A stretch of DNA of 64,000 bases from Calonectria ilicicola (taxonomy: Eukaryota; Ascomycota; Sordariomycetes; Hypocreales; Nectriaceae), in assembly GCA_020809705.1 (NCBI GenBank), contig CP085834.1, positions 558,001 to 622,000 of the forward strand. Reading direction: 5' to 3'. The stretch's first letter is position 1. Each line of letters begins with the position of its first letter. The notes beneath the pieces are model-generated. The model did not search any database, was not told where the DNA came from, and saw nothing but the letters and a program-made list of their open reading frames with translations. Shown one piece after another: positions 36,061-48,200 of this stretch. Both the position numbers and the translations under genes were made by a program.

Positions 36061-36938
36061 AGTTTGAGGAACACATGTACAATGTTATTGCACCTAAACA
36101 AAGCTGTAGAAAAACTATTAACATGGATGAGATCATTAAGATCAGGGTTAATGAGGCCAATTAATGCACTAGACCCTAAATGCATGTCTGGAGGTGTCTG
36201 GCATTTGTAAATATTGTCGCGGAAGAGCCGACCTAGAGCTCGGATGTCGGCCGCTCTCTCACTACATGCCGTGGTTCGGATGATAAATCCACTGAAGTGA
36301 AACGATATTGGGCTTACAAACGCCAGTAGCCCTGCCCGTGCGGTGGGCTGCCGATGAAAGCTCAGCGCGGGGCGGCTGGTGCACGTTGAGCTTCGAGACC
36401 ATTTCTGGCTCGTGCAATGTAGATCAAAGCATGAGTATAAATAAGATGAAGTCCGTGTGGAGGCAACCCCGGAAACAAGGGGCGATGAACGGTGCGCGCA
36501 TTGACAACTTGTGATCTGTTTTGATGCGGACAAACGGAGGATGCTAATGCATGGAAAAGGTTGCCGGCTGGCGTGGTATTAAGGGCTAAGTGGCGCAAAA
36601 TAATTCCAACAGTGAGTGTTATTTCCAAACCTCATCCGGGACAATGCACAGTCCCAACCTGACTGCTGCTAGCATCAACAGAGTTAGTGTGTTTGAGTGT
36701 GCAAATCCAATGTGATGCTCGAATGAAGCTTTTGTGCCAATTCACCTGCTGTGCCTATGGTCGATCTCGGCTAGGGAATACTGGGATGTCCATGAAGTAT
36801 CCAATGCCAAAGAATACAATTTTATTTGAAGTTTACATGTACCCATTGTTAAATATAGTCATTTTACCAGCATCTAGCATAGAGATTTGAATAAAGTGTT
36901 CATAGTTTGTAGAAACAGTGCCTCAGAATCATTTGCAA
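36061..36938. other. Intergenic stretch
   Basis: Minus-strand frames here (36057-36533 and 36362-36628) are Ser/Arg-rich without family features and overlap each other in different frames; I treat them as chance. This region would hold the promoter of copy B and the 3' end of copy C. Confidence 0.4.
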
Positions 36939-38350
36939 CTATCTAGATTGATCACTTCCTTCGTCAAGGCTACATTGAGTCTCGCTAGCCTCTTCGATAC
37001 GGCTTAGTCGGTAAACCACTTTTAAAGGAAAATCATCACGGTCTAGCGAAGACCCGAATTCCTCAATCCTCTTTCGATTCCCTTCGATGGCGGCAGTGGC
37101 CGTGGAATATCGGCTTTGGTCTGAGCCACTATGTGCAGCTGATGATTTCTTTGTTGAAAAGCGGCTTTCACCAATGATTCGAGGAGAAAATTCGGCACAG
37201 AATCGCTTCAATGTGGGCAATGATGCGCAGATGACGATCAGATGCGATTCAGCTAGGCTAATACTGGTATTAGCTGAGTAGAGCTATCCTGTATTTGTGA
37301 CGACTAACATGAGGACTCCTGAGCTGGCCACAGTCCAGGTTAAATCTTCTGATTGGCGAGTTGGCTCGACTAACTGTATTCGTATAGCTGCTGTAATAAA
37401 GGTGCTATATCCATGGACGACTAGTTAGTAGGGAAGATTTTATAAATAGTACTAGATTACCTACACTGAGCCAATGGCGAAGAACAGACAGAGTCCGATC
37501 TTTTGGCTTCTAGGGATCTGCAACTTAATAATCATCGGAATTGGCAAAATTAGAAGTACCAAGTCAGAGACCATCGCTATCACCGCTCGGGCTATATAAA
37601 CGGACACTCGATCAATACAAGATCCAGGCAATGATGGAGTCCAGTTTTTCTGGATGGGCTGACAACCGATCAAAATAACGACAAACATTGCTAGATTAGA
37701 AGTGACCAGGAGCAGCAGAGAAACCCCACTCGCCCATTTCCACCATATCTGCGGAGAAAGCTTGAAATAGAATATCCCAAGTGATGTCTTGCAAAAGCCA
37801 GTCATTGCAGCGTTCAAAGCTGTTACGACAACTACGAACTACGTTTTTTGTAAGCAATGTTTCTTTCGTCTGAGACAAGATGGATGGAATGGAAATCCTA
37901 CATAGGATGCCTTTTGTACGGTTAAGATTGGTGTTTCCCAAACATGTACACCGATGATTTTTGATGCAAAGTTCTCTGGTAATAATAAGCATATGGCGAA
38001 TTCTGAAGTTGAACGAGTGGCATATTTACGAATTTGGATGTATTCCATGACGGAGGCAAGTATCCATCCGAGTGTAAGACATACTGTACGGATGATTATT
38101 GAGGATAAGCTCGCTTTAAATTGATACGCCAAAACTCTAACATACCTAATTCAGCATCAATAGCCCGGAATATTCGTAGTTTGACATAGGCATTTTGCAA
38201 GAAGTAAAGCGTTGAGAGGGGGAAGCCGATTATAAACACAACGTATGCAGTGATGTCAAGTCGTTGGGTCGGATTGGCAAAGTCAACTTGGTAACCTGGT
38301 GGTGGCGGTATCAAAACAATGACCCCATCGATAACGGTGGAATTTTGCAT
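36939..38350 (-). CDS. Pth11-like rhodopsin-domain membrane protein (copy C)
   Basis: 373 residues, seven predicted helices. Exons 38350-38146, 38083-38030, 37975-37902, 37838-37465, 37404-37309 and 37257-36939 join in frame. The fourth and fifth exons have exactly the same lengths as in copy A (374 and 96 nt), as do the second and third (54 and 74 nt), showing recent tandem duplication. Key pieces are PPPPGYQVDFANPTQR before TM1, GVHVWETP, MTGFCKTSLGIFYF, GCQPIQKNWTPSLPGSC with the conserved Cys, PIPMIIKLQIPRSQK and ESHLIVICASLPT. The tail is short and Ser/Arg-rich, unlike copy A. Pth11-like proteins sense surfaces or ligands in some plant pathogens; the ligand here is unknown. Start MQNST was chosen over the ATG at 38389 by comparison with copy A. 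Confidence 0.83.
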
Positions 38351-41300
38351 GGTTGAAGATTTTGTAGGTTCTTGTTGAGAGCGAGACACAGTGTGTAGTT
38401 TCTCCAGTGGCTACAAAATACACTCCAAGCAGGTAGCCACCAAGCGAGTCGAGTAAAACAGGATTCAACAATCGGTGAGAAAATTAAAAGAAGTGGGTGG
38501 CTCGATATTAATTAATGTGCAAATAGTAATACAAAATATTCAAAGACTGGATGTTTGGTCCAGTGACGTCTCCTCCCATTAAGCTTTACTTCGCTAGCTG
38601 TATGACGTTGTTTTGCCTGAAAAGCCAGGGCTACGAGACGACGTATTATTGAATAAAAATTAATGAAACAAAATAAACCTGTAATCGCAAACAGCCTTGG
38701 CGAATCATGTTGGGTTGCATGGATCTCATGTCACAAACATCGATATTTGATGCCAATACGGCCCACGTGCCCTAATATTGAGCCTAATGAACCAGACAGA
38801 GCCTCTTGTATATAAGGGACTAACAAACTCATAGTCATGGGCCAGACGGCCCGGTGGAGTTTGAAACCAGTGGCGGGCGCCTTAGCGCAAGGAGAGGTTG
38901 GGGTTTGAAGAAAAAAAAAACAGAGAATCTATGACATTTGAGAGTAGTTGCCTTTGTTGCAGGGTTCTTACACGGACGCACTACGTCCTACTCCATACGC
39001 CTTATGCAAGATGCTCGTCAATCCAACACTCTACATTTTTACTTGTTTCGGTTCTATTTTTAACAACACCGCAGTGCTATGAAATGTTGAAGGGCTGACG
39101 ATTGACGTTTGATCTGCAACTCATGTGACAAGGATGTTGCAATTACCAACAAAATAAAAGATGAAAAAAAAAAGCATAAAAATTTGTTCAGTGGCATGAA
39201 TCACCGACTCACAACGCTAGGGAACTGGTTGAACACAGAAAGCTCGAGTCAAAGCGGTGTCAAAGCAACTTGCCGAATATCGAAGCATGATGGTAATTTT
39301 CTCGTTTTCTCCGGAAACGGCGAAGTCCCTCAGGCCTACGCTGCCATGCTGCATGTCGTTTCATTTCTTCCATGCAGAATCACTCTCTACTATTTGGCTG
39401 GCAGACCAAGACCAACAGTGTATGAATGAGTGCTTGTGCGCAAAGTCGTGGCGTCGATCTCGAACGAAATAAAATGTGGAGCCAAAAAAACTTGATCGAC
39501 TATGATGAAGACCAGGCTAGTTACTGAATGTGGCCTCTGTAAATCACTCTAGGTGCCATATCGAGGCTCGTGCTAACACTCTTACCATGCCGCAAAGCGC
39601 AGGCCTACCTTTCAAAACTTGGGCATGAATTAAATTCTTGCATATTAATTGAGCTGTGGCAGTTAGCTCAGACAAATGGCAGCTCCTAAAAACGCTTCTT
39701 CTTCGCACAGACATAACCCTGGTCCGTTGGCTGGGACCAGCTTGTAACTATTCCGCCAATATTTTCGTCTGATTTTGACGCACGTTCCAAGTCCGCATTC
39801 CGCGCGTCCCGGAACCCGTCACGGCTGTCAACGACGAGTCCATCTGTCATCTCGATTGTTGGCTTTGGGATCCACAAGGAGAGCAACCTTGTTCACAACG
39901 GGATGACCTAACCTAGAGCCACATCAAGGGAATTTTTTTGTCAACTTAGACTTAATGGCAATTCGTCTTTCTCTGATAAATTTATAAAGATTTTATTCAA
40001 TCATATTTACTTGGTAAGGACCTGCTTTACTCAGTCTTTGTTGCTAATGGTACACCACTGTTTGATTTTTGGTCTGTGATTATTTGACTTGGTTTTGAAC
40101 TTGATCCAACTTTGGCTCCAGTTGCAAATGTTTCATATTTGGTCTGCACTTCAGATCGCCCACTGCCGACGCTAGATCCCCATTCTAGATTAACTGGAGA
40201 CCCCGAGTGTCATTCTGATCAAAAAGAGAATGTTTCCGTGATCGATCATGCGAAGTCTTGAAGTCGAAGGAGTTTGAGATGGCACTAGTCTATTTCCGGT
40301 TAGGGTTGGCGCGCTGTCTGTGGTCAAACTAGCCTGTGACAAACGCGTCCCCTGAAGCTGAAAGTATTTAAATAAATTAATCCAGTTTTGAGCTTCATCA
40401 AAGGGGTGAATCGATTCTCCTTCCCAGGCTTCGACTCCACAAGCTCAGTTGACGGTCCCATTCTCATGACCCAAAAGTGCTTTGAACTATCTCAATGACT
40501 GCAGGGCTAGGCTACGCTTGCACTTTTCTTTAACAGGAGTTAAGTTTAAATGACAACGTGGCCGCCTAACCGATACGACATGCATATTCCGGAAACACAC
40601 AGACTGAAGCAGTAAAGACTTGCTAGAGATCATTCTCTGCGCAATCTGACGCTATTTTCCTTTGCTAACAAGTAGCTTACAGGGAGCCCTGTTTTCTGTG
40701 CATTCCACTCTTGGCGTCCTCAAATAGCGTCACCAGAAGTAACAAATTGTCAGAACGATGTTTCGAAATGGCTTGGAAACCAATTATCTCTCTTGATTTC
40801 ATAAAAATTTCCATCTATGAATATAAAACTCCTTAGGATCGACTTTCACACAACTAGTAGCGCTGTAGTCGCGGTACCCTGATGATGTGTATGAATCCGG
40901 TGCAATGGATTGGTGTCAAGGATGTGCCTCACGCGCCCAACCACGGCCGCAAGTTGGAGGATTACGCCGCTTACTAGGGCACATGAACCAATCCAACGAG
41001 CTCGGTCTCTGCATGTACACCGGTGCGAATTGACCCATGTCCAGATTCATGGATGGCGCCTTGATCATTTTTTCAGCCTCTTTCACTAAGTGTTTGGTGC
41101 ACGGCTATCATGATTGCCCTGTAGCAATCAGATCTGCCACTTGCATACACAGTGTCATTTTCGCTTTTGATCCCATGCAAAAGACTTTTAGCCCATTATC
41201 AAATCACTCAAAGAACTTTCGCTCCGAACATATATTCCCTGCCCCGAATACATGGCATCGCAGAAAATTCTGATTCCTCTTTCTTGCAGGCTGGCCTTGC

Positions 41301-41451
41301 ATTGCACATTTATTCCATACCCACCAATTACTATATCGTCGCCCGACGTTCACCGTCAATTATTGCACCTTGACCCACGTATCGCCCTTTTACTTTGCCC
41401 CCCCTGTTATCCTGTTTGCCCCTTATCATTACAATTACACTCCATTTAGTT
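38351..41451. other. Long intergenic stretch (3.1 kb)
   Basis: No recognisable gene, RNA or mobile element. Short frames near 38900-39470 and 41040-41450 overlap in several phases and carry no motif. Base composition is uneven, with A-runs near 38910 and 39160-39180. Confidence 0.4.
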
Positions 41452-43021
41452 ATGTCAGACTTCAAAGATGAGAATAATGAACCGTCTTGGGGGTCGTGAC
41501 TCTTACTCTTTTGCATTCCTTGTGGCGATGATGATTCCGATCGGTCATCTGATACGATTTCGACTAGTAAAGGTCATAGTGACACATTACTTTCAAGTCA
41601 GTTCAGTAATGAGGAATTCACAAACGAAAAGGAACCTCCTATTCAGTGTACTATTCTGGGACAGCCACTGCACAATCCAAAAGCACAGGACCTAGTTCAC
41701 GACAAACAACTTGAAGTGGGTTCATCAGTCCAAAGAGCCAAAAAACTTCGAAAGACGCGGCCAAAGTCAGCTGGCTCCTTATTGCTGGTGCCCAGACCAA
41801 GAATTTCAAGCCCAAGAAACTTCGTTCATGTTGGCACTCACTCGGACTGCTTTGCGTCGATACCTCCTCGGCAACCGAATGCTACTGTCTCCAAAGTACC
41901 GTTTACATCGTATTTTGGACTGAAAGACCCCGTTGAATGTTCTTCGGTTGAAAATCGCTGTTCCAACGAGCCATCGCAACTCGCCTCTGAACGCCAAGCG
42001 CAGTGTGCTGTACCAGTATGCGACACAAAGATGTCAAAAATCCGGCGCAGAAAGTCCTTTCACGTTCAGGAGACAACTATTTCAGAATCAATGACGTCTA
42101 AATGTTGGGCATTAGAGCATGAGCGAGACTTTTCATCTATTCCGTTTCATTTCTCTCAAAGGTTGTCTCCGGCGAGATCTAAACCGTTAGTTTGTGCTCC
42201 TGTTAGAAATGAACCCCGTTTTCCAGCAAGATACAATACCTTGGAAAAGGCCAGACCTTCCACCGCACCATGTATTGATCCCATAAAAAACCCCATGCCT
42301 CCCACATTTGGTCGCTCCATGTTGGGACAAGTTGACGGCATACCGAACCAGCAAAAGGAGCCATCAAATGCGTGCCAAAATGTGAACACGGCATCCGGTA
42401 AGGTGGCCTGTCCGCTACAATCTCATGATCATTTCGCTGATTTGATGTCGAGTAGTGGGGGCTGAGACAAATCCAGAACCGAAACCGAAACAAACACCCT
42501 CTGTTAACGTAACCGCCCCATCAAGTACACAGAGCGGCCAATCAGCGACCGCATGCACACGAACACTTCCATTCAAGTCAGAAAGTCGAAAGCGCTACAG
42601 AGCTACCACGGCTTATTTACCTTCAATGTCTCGTCAAATTCGACTCCAAGATTTCAGAGGGATTGAAATACAGTCATCGCCAAATTCTGTCCCATGGACT
42701 CGGTCGCATTCAAAGTTCTTGGAGGCTTTGAACTCGGTTTTTTATGAAAGTGGAATCGACTCTCGCCAGTTTCAAGGCTCACACGGGATGGACCACAGTG
42801 TATACCATATTGCTACAAAGCAGAATACAAATGGTCGGCCTCTCAGTTCTAGCTCTTTTGAGACATTGGCCACTTGGTGCACAGATGATGAGACTGCCCT
42901 TTTCGCAGATTCTCTGCTGAGCAGCACGTCAGTGGTCAAGAAGAGACATTACTACGTCCCTCAATATGTTACGCCTTCTAAAAGTTGTGCATTTTCCCAC
43001 CCCTCAAAACTATACATCTAG
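41452..43021 (+). CDS. Hypothetical Ser-rich protein, three exons
   Basis: Not recognised. The model is 41452-41492, 41568-42397, 42456-43021 (478 residues). The second intron (42398-42455; GTAAGG, CTGAT, GAGTAG) is needed to join two long frames. The first (41493-41567, 75 bp) has a weaker GTCGTG donor; it removes an in-frame TGA and joins an ATG-led mini-exon (MSDFKDENNEPSWG) to an acidic Ser/Thr-rich stretch. The protein is hydrophilic and Ser/Pro/Lys-rich for 270 residues, then has a more structured end (SRQIRLQDFRGIEIQ, WTRSHSKFLEALNSVFYE). No signal or membrane segments. It could be regulatory and nuclear, but nothing proves this. If the first intron is wrong, translation may start further downstream. 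Confidence 0.6.
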
Positions 43022-43819
43022 GATCGCAATTTTGGATCATCTCATTTTAGTACCCATCATTGTATTGGGTTTATTGAGGACCATTGAAATTGCGCTAGCG
43101 ACTGATTATTTCAAAAAGGTTTAGATGTAATTAATTAGTATGGGAGTAGTCTCAGTCGCTCAATACGATGGGTTTCAAATTATCAGATGGTAGAGGTGCA
43201 GGAGCTGAAGATGAATGCAGGGTGGTGGCCATGAAGCTGAACGTCGGGTTTTTCTCATTCGTCCCCAGCCGCACGTGACAGCAGAAGCCAGCGCTGTTGA
43301 ACCCCATTAGACCACACCACCTGTGAGGGGACGGCGCAGTTAGGTGTGGCTTGTCCACTTTGCCAGCCCAGTCAATAGATCTGATCTAATTGTGATAGAA
43401 TAAAGCCTAGATCCATTGAATCACAATACTAACTAGCTCTAACTATGTGGGTAAATACACATAAACTCCTTTGAGCGGCTCGGGCCCTGGCAACGGCCGG
43501 CGTCGCCGACCAGTAGGAACTAGCAGCCTCCACCATCAACCAGCGCTACTGGGGCGAGACCGCTAAATTATGCGACTCTCAAATATTTGCATCCACAGAT
43601 CGGCAACAAACACGGCCCAGACCGAAACCCGTCAGCTCAATTGAATCCGCCCTTGATTCTAGACCAATTGGCTAGCATGGTTAGCAACGCACTCGCTCTT
43701 GGGCAACGGGAATGATAAAGGCTGCTACAGCTCTTCAAGACTTGCGCATCCTTCGCATTGGTAAACCAAACACCATCAAACACTCTCAAACCTTTTCTGC
43801 ATCTAATTTACTCCCCAAA
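43022..43819. other. Intergenic region before the CVNH-like gene
   Basis: Promoter region of the CVNH-like gene. The frame of that gene stays open to an upstream ATG at 43712, but the family-like protein begins later. A GC-rich patch lies at about 43470-43560. No other feature is supported. Confidence 0.4.
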
Positions 43820-44767
43820 ATGACCGCTGTACCATTACCGCCTCTTCCCCAGGAATGGAGTCTAAATGAATGCCTGCGTCTCACTTATGGTGGATCCGAC
43901 TTTTCCATTGACTCAAAAGGCATTCTTACCGCAACGTGCGTCTATTATGCTTCTGAGGCCTCCTCCGAGCTTTTAAAGAGGCAAAGCTCATTGGATCTGA
44001 ACGAAGTGTTGGGCTGGGAACCGCGAGACCCAGGACATTTCGTCTGGAGTGGCAAAGACTATTCCAACCGGGGCTTTCTATCTAGCTGCAAGCCCGGTGG
44101 GGAGCTCAAAGTCAGCTTCTTTAGGGCCTGGGGTGTGACTCTTTATGCAGAGATGGCGGATGGGAATGGGGGTTACGTCAAAGCAGATATCGAGCTTACA
44201 GAGCGCATCATTATCGCCAACGGCCATCTCACCTACGTCCGGAATGGTTTAACTCTTGCTGATGGACGCATTATTCACGGCTCCCTGACAGATATTCTCT
44301 CAAATTCTCATCAGAAATGCGAAGGGGTTGTTCAACAAACAGGCGCCGAGGCTACCGGGCCTGAGGATTATGTGCACGCGTTTGAGCAAATCCCCGGCAA
44401 GGATAATTTAGTGTTTGATACAGAGGAGGTTCGCTCTGAAGCGTTTGTAGGCGGCTCTATGACCGTGCGGAATGGTCAAGAAGTCGCTGATTTCGGTCGG
44501 GCATTAGGCGTTAGCTTTACGACAACTGCAATAGCCGGTACATCAATCGGCACACACCTCTCAGCAAGGGCTGATTTGATAGATGGTCGTGCTGGTGCTG
44601 TGTCAGGTCGTATCGGCGTCGGTCTCGACACAGGCATTCAAACTAAAGATAGCTCAGTACGGCTGGAGGTGATTGGGACCTCGGTGACAATTGGACGAAA
44701 GATCGGGTTAAGTCTTTTTGGTACGAGCTTTGAGATTGACTTTGGAAGGATTTGGTCTGATTGGTAA
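43820..44767 (+). CDS. CVNH-like (cyanovirin-N homology) protein
   Basis: About 315 residues, no intron. The N-terminal half looks like cyanovirin-N homology repeats, a fungal sugar-binding fold: SLNECLRLTY, then GILTATCVYY and SSLDLNEVLGW; next GFLSSCKPGG, TLYAEM and IIIANGHLTYV. The C-terminal 90 residues are glycine- and hydroxyl-rich with alternating hydrophobics (AGTSIGTHLSARADLIDGRA, GRKIGLSLFGTSFEIDF), suggesting a beta-rich or membrane-active module of unknown role. No signal peptide, so it is likely cytosolic. Start MTAV at 43820 is in good context (CAAAATGACC). It stands upstream of and parallel to a NACHT NTPase, which invites the idea of a recognition pair (inference). The CVNH call is by pattern only. 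Confidence 0.62.
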   Translation: MTAVPLPPLPQEWSLNECLRLTYGGSDFSIDSKGILTATCVYYASEASSELLKRQSSLDLNEVLGWEPRDPGHFVWSGKDYSNRGFLSSCKPGGELKVSFFRAWGVTLYAEMADGNGGYVKADIELTERIIIANGHLTYVRNGLTLADGRIIHGSLTDILSNSHQKCEGVVQQTGAEATGPEDYVHAFEQIPGKDNLVFDTEEVRSEAFVGGSMTVRNGQEVADFGRALGVSFTTTAIAGTSIGTHLSARADLIDGRAGAVSGRIGVGLDTGIQTKDSSVRLEVIGTSVTIGRKIGLSLFGTSFEIDFGRIWSDW

Positions 44768-45207
44768 CATCTTTTAATGGAGGAGTACCGAGAGAAAATT
44801 AAATGATACCCGAACGCTTTCACTTAGACACAAGATTTGCAATTATTCATAACAGTTAATACGTCGCAACTGATCTCAATTTTTCTCGAGAATGGGAGTA
44901 CATTACAAACTCTTACCTAAAATAACACCATGAAAGTCGGTAGTGCATGTGCAGTAAAAAACTTGATGGGTTTTCCATTATCGCACGGATGATTTTATGT
45001 TTAAATGTAAACATTAAAATATCTTTCATAGATTATTTGACCAGTCTAGTGTGTGTGTAACAGTCTAAAGATGATGATCCCCAAGCCTAGCTAATAGCAA
45101 CAAAAAGAGGCGAGGATCTCTTTTTGCCCAAGTAAATAGTTAGTAAGCATAACCACCGGGATGATTGGTTGTGCTCGGCGCTTACTGGTGGAGTGATAGC
45201 CTTGCAG
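44768..45207. other. Intergenic region before the NACHT gene
   Basis: 440 bp between two genes in the same direction. It presumably holds the terminator of the first and the promoter of the second. AT-rich in the middle; no other feature seen. Confidence 0.4.
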
Positions 45208-48200
45208 ATGGCCCTCAGAAAACTGTGCGCAACTACCCCACCTGAAACTCGGCCGTCTATCTATCCCCTGATTTCGTTCTCAAGACTCACCATTTGGCTT
45301 GCGAACGGAGCTTTCAATGCCACTAAAATGGGGGCATCGACCTTTCCCCAATCTCTCATCGTTCACAGCCCAAGACAGCCGACTTTGCCCAATGATCGAA
45401 CTCCCTCCACCGTGCAACTCGAGTCTGCAGTGGCAAGCTTCCAAGCCCGGTTGAAGGATGATGACAGGAAAAGGCTCCAGGAATCGAAAGCCTCCCCTTG
45501 CGACGCCCAATCAGTTATTTTGTTTACTGCCGAGCTTGATGGCGTGAATTCCAAGCGCCGAGGGAAAAGCATTGCTTCACGGCTGTCTTCTTTCTTGCAG
45601 ATAGTTCAGCAATTCATCCCGGCCATCGATGTTTTTGTCTCTTCCGACCAAGGCTTGCCTGCCCTGATTTGGGGATCAGTGAAAGTGACTTTTCTCGTAA
45701 GAAAATCTACTACCATGATTTCTACATTCTAATCAAGGTTGCTGCGCAGATTCTTACCAACTTCACCTCATATTTTGAGTCCTTTGTTGGCCTACTGCAT
45801 GGCTTCGGCGTTCTTTGGTCAAGGTTTTCCGAGTATCAGTCGCTTTTTAAATCCTCCAGCTATCTTCGAGATTCCATTTGCAACTTTTATTCGGCAGTCA
45901 TAGCTTGTTGCGAAAAGATTGTCATTGTTTCCAGTCGTCCAGGTACATAATCCACTTCCCACGCGTTGTGTTGTTGGTATCTAAATGTTTTTCAGCACGT
46001 ACTCTGATCACAAAAGCTGTAACAAAATCTTTTCAGTCTGAACTTCGAAAGTACGTGGAAGATATAAAGGTTAAGGCAGAAAACGTTAGAGACGAAATAG
46101 ATCTTGCCAAGGCGCAATCTGATCGGGAAGAGCACGATTTGCAAGCAGCGGAGCGCAAGAAGGCTGAGGGAAACCGCCAGCAAGTTTCTTCCTGGCTAGC
46201 GAAATCTACTTCTCAACTCAACGGCCTTGAAGAAGATGCAATAATCAGGGCAACTGGTAGGAGATATTTGTCTTAGTTCAAGTTTTATGCTAACAGCAAT
46301 AATGATAGAGAAAACAAGACGACGTCTTCTCGAGGAATTGTCATCATATACACGTTACACTACGACTTTTAATAATGTTCGAAACAAGCGACATCTTGGC
46401 ACAGCGGAATGGATCTTTGAGACTGAAGAATTTCGGGGTTGGTATGAAAACGACAAATCAAATGTTTTGCACATTGCTGGGCGAAGTAAGCTTCCTTCCA
46501 AATGCAAAATAGCATGACGCTAATGAAGACACACAAAGTCGGAACGGGTAAGTCAGTCTTGACGTATGTCCCTACTATACATGGTGAAGTGGATCCCAAG
46601 ACAACTAATCAATTTACAGATCGAGAGTTATTGACCATATAAACGGAAGGAGAAGCACTGATGTGGCAGTGTCCATCTTCTTCTCTCACTTTGACGACCA
46701 AGATAGTCTAGAGTGTGACACCATACTCAGATCCGTGGTTCAACAACTATTAACTTCCTTCACCTTGGATTCTGGCATATGTCCAAAGACACAGGGTATC
46801 ATTGAACTTCTAGAGGAAGCTAAGAATGACCATTTCAGTCGAGATTCCTTGACTGACCTATATTGTGCGGCTTCGATGCTCGTCAAACAGTGGTTTATTA
46901 TTTTGGATGGTATTGACGAATGTAAGCGCGAAGAGCAGCGCTCATTACTCAAATTCTTCTCCGATCTTATGGAGTATGAGGGTATGATGGACAAAATCAA
47001 ATTCCTGTTTTCTTGTAGAGAAACGGTTTCCCTGGACATTGAGACTTTCTTCTCTTCCGCCTCATTGGTTACCACTGGATCAGGGTCAACGACTGAAGAT
47101 ATCTTGACCTACGCCGAAGACATTCTTTTAGAAAAAGTGTCCATGGATGATCTTGTTGTGGGGGACATAAATTTAATTGGAGAGATTCTCGAAGCGATTG
47201 CTGCTAAAGAGCAGGGAATGTAAGTGATGGAATTTATTTCTACAGTAGACACTTGTGCTAATGTCTCAACTTGGGAAGGTTCTTGTGGGCGTTTCTGACA
47301 ATCCAAGACATATGCACACGGAACAACGACGAAGACATTAGAAAGGCATTACAAGATATCCCAGCAGACCTCGATTCGACTATTAACCGAGCACTTGAAC
47401 GAATCGTAAAACAGAACTGCCAAGATGTCGCGGAGAAGATATTTCGTTGGACCGCAGCTGTTTGCGAACCACTTACTGCTGTTCAGCTTCGAGAAGCACT
47501 GTCAGTCAAGGAAGGACAGAATGCACTTATACCGGAACGTCTGATAAACGGTATAGAGAAACTCACTCTTTGGTGTGAAAATCTTGTTCATATCGAAAAC
47601 GAAGATAACACAATTCGGTTTGCTCATCATTCAATTCGCGAGTTTTTGTTGAAACCGGATACGGGACCTCTAAGAGCATTCCATTTCACCAATGAGTCTG
47701 CAGACCGACATGTCGGCCAAATCTGCCTGACCTACCTTGATTTTGATAATTTTAATATGACACTGGCGACCCGCGCTAAACCAGACACCCTCACAGTGGC
47801 GGGCGTTCCGGCAAGCATGGCCGAGCAGACGGTGCGAACGGCCGTTCAAGGAGATTTAGGAGCACGAGTGGGGAGATTAATGGCGCGCGCGATGGGTTCA
47901 AAGAGCTACTCTCGTTCGCCTGATAGTAGAAACTGTCCAGGGTCGGCCATCATTCGTGTTCCGTCTCGACGTCGACCGCCATCTGAAACTTCAGGAGATA
48001 CAGGATATCACTTCTTGCAGTACGCTAAAAAGCACTGGCATGTCCATTTAAAATTTCTGACTGAAAGAACGGAATCCTACCGTATTCTGAAAGGCATATT
48101 AAAAGATGGCCATTCGGCTGCGGAAATTCCGTGGATGAAAGATGACTTTCAACGCCAAACTCCATCTCATCATCTGGTTCGCCAAAAAGACAGACAACTA

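Noticed and set aside
36057..36628. Two overlapping minus-strand frames of 158 and 88 codons
   Set aside because: They lie in different phases of the same DNA, are Ser/Arg-rich without motifs, and sit in the promoter interval between membrane-protein genes.
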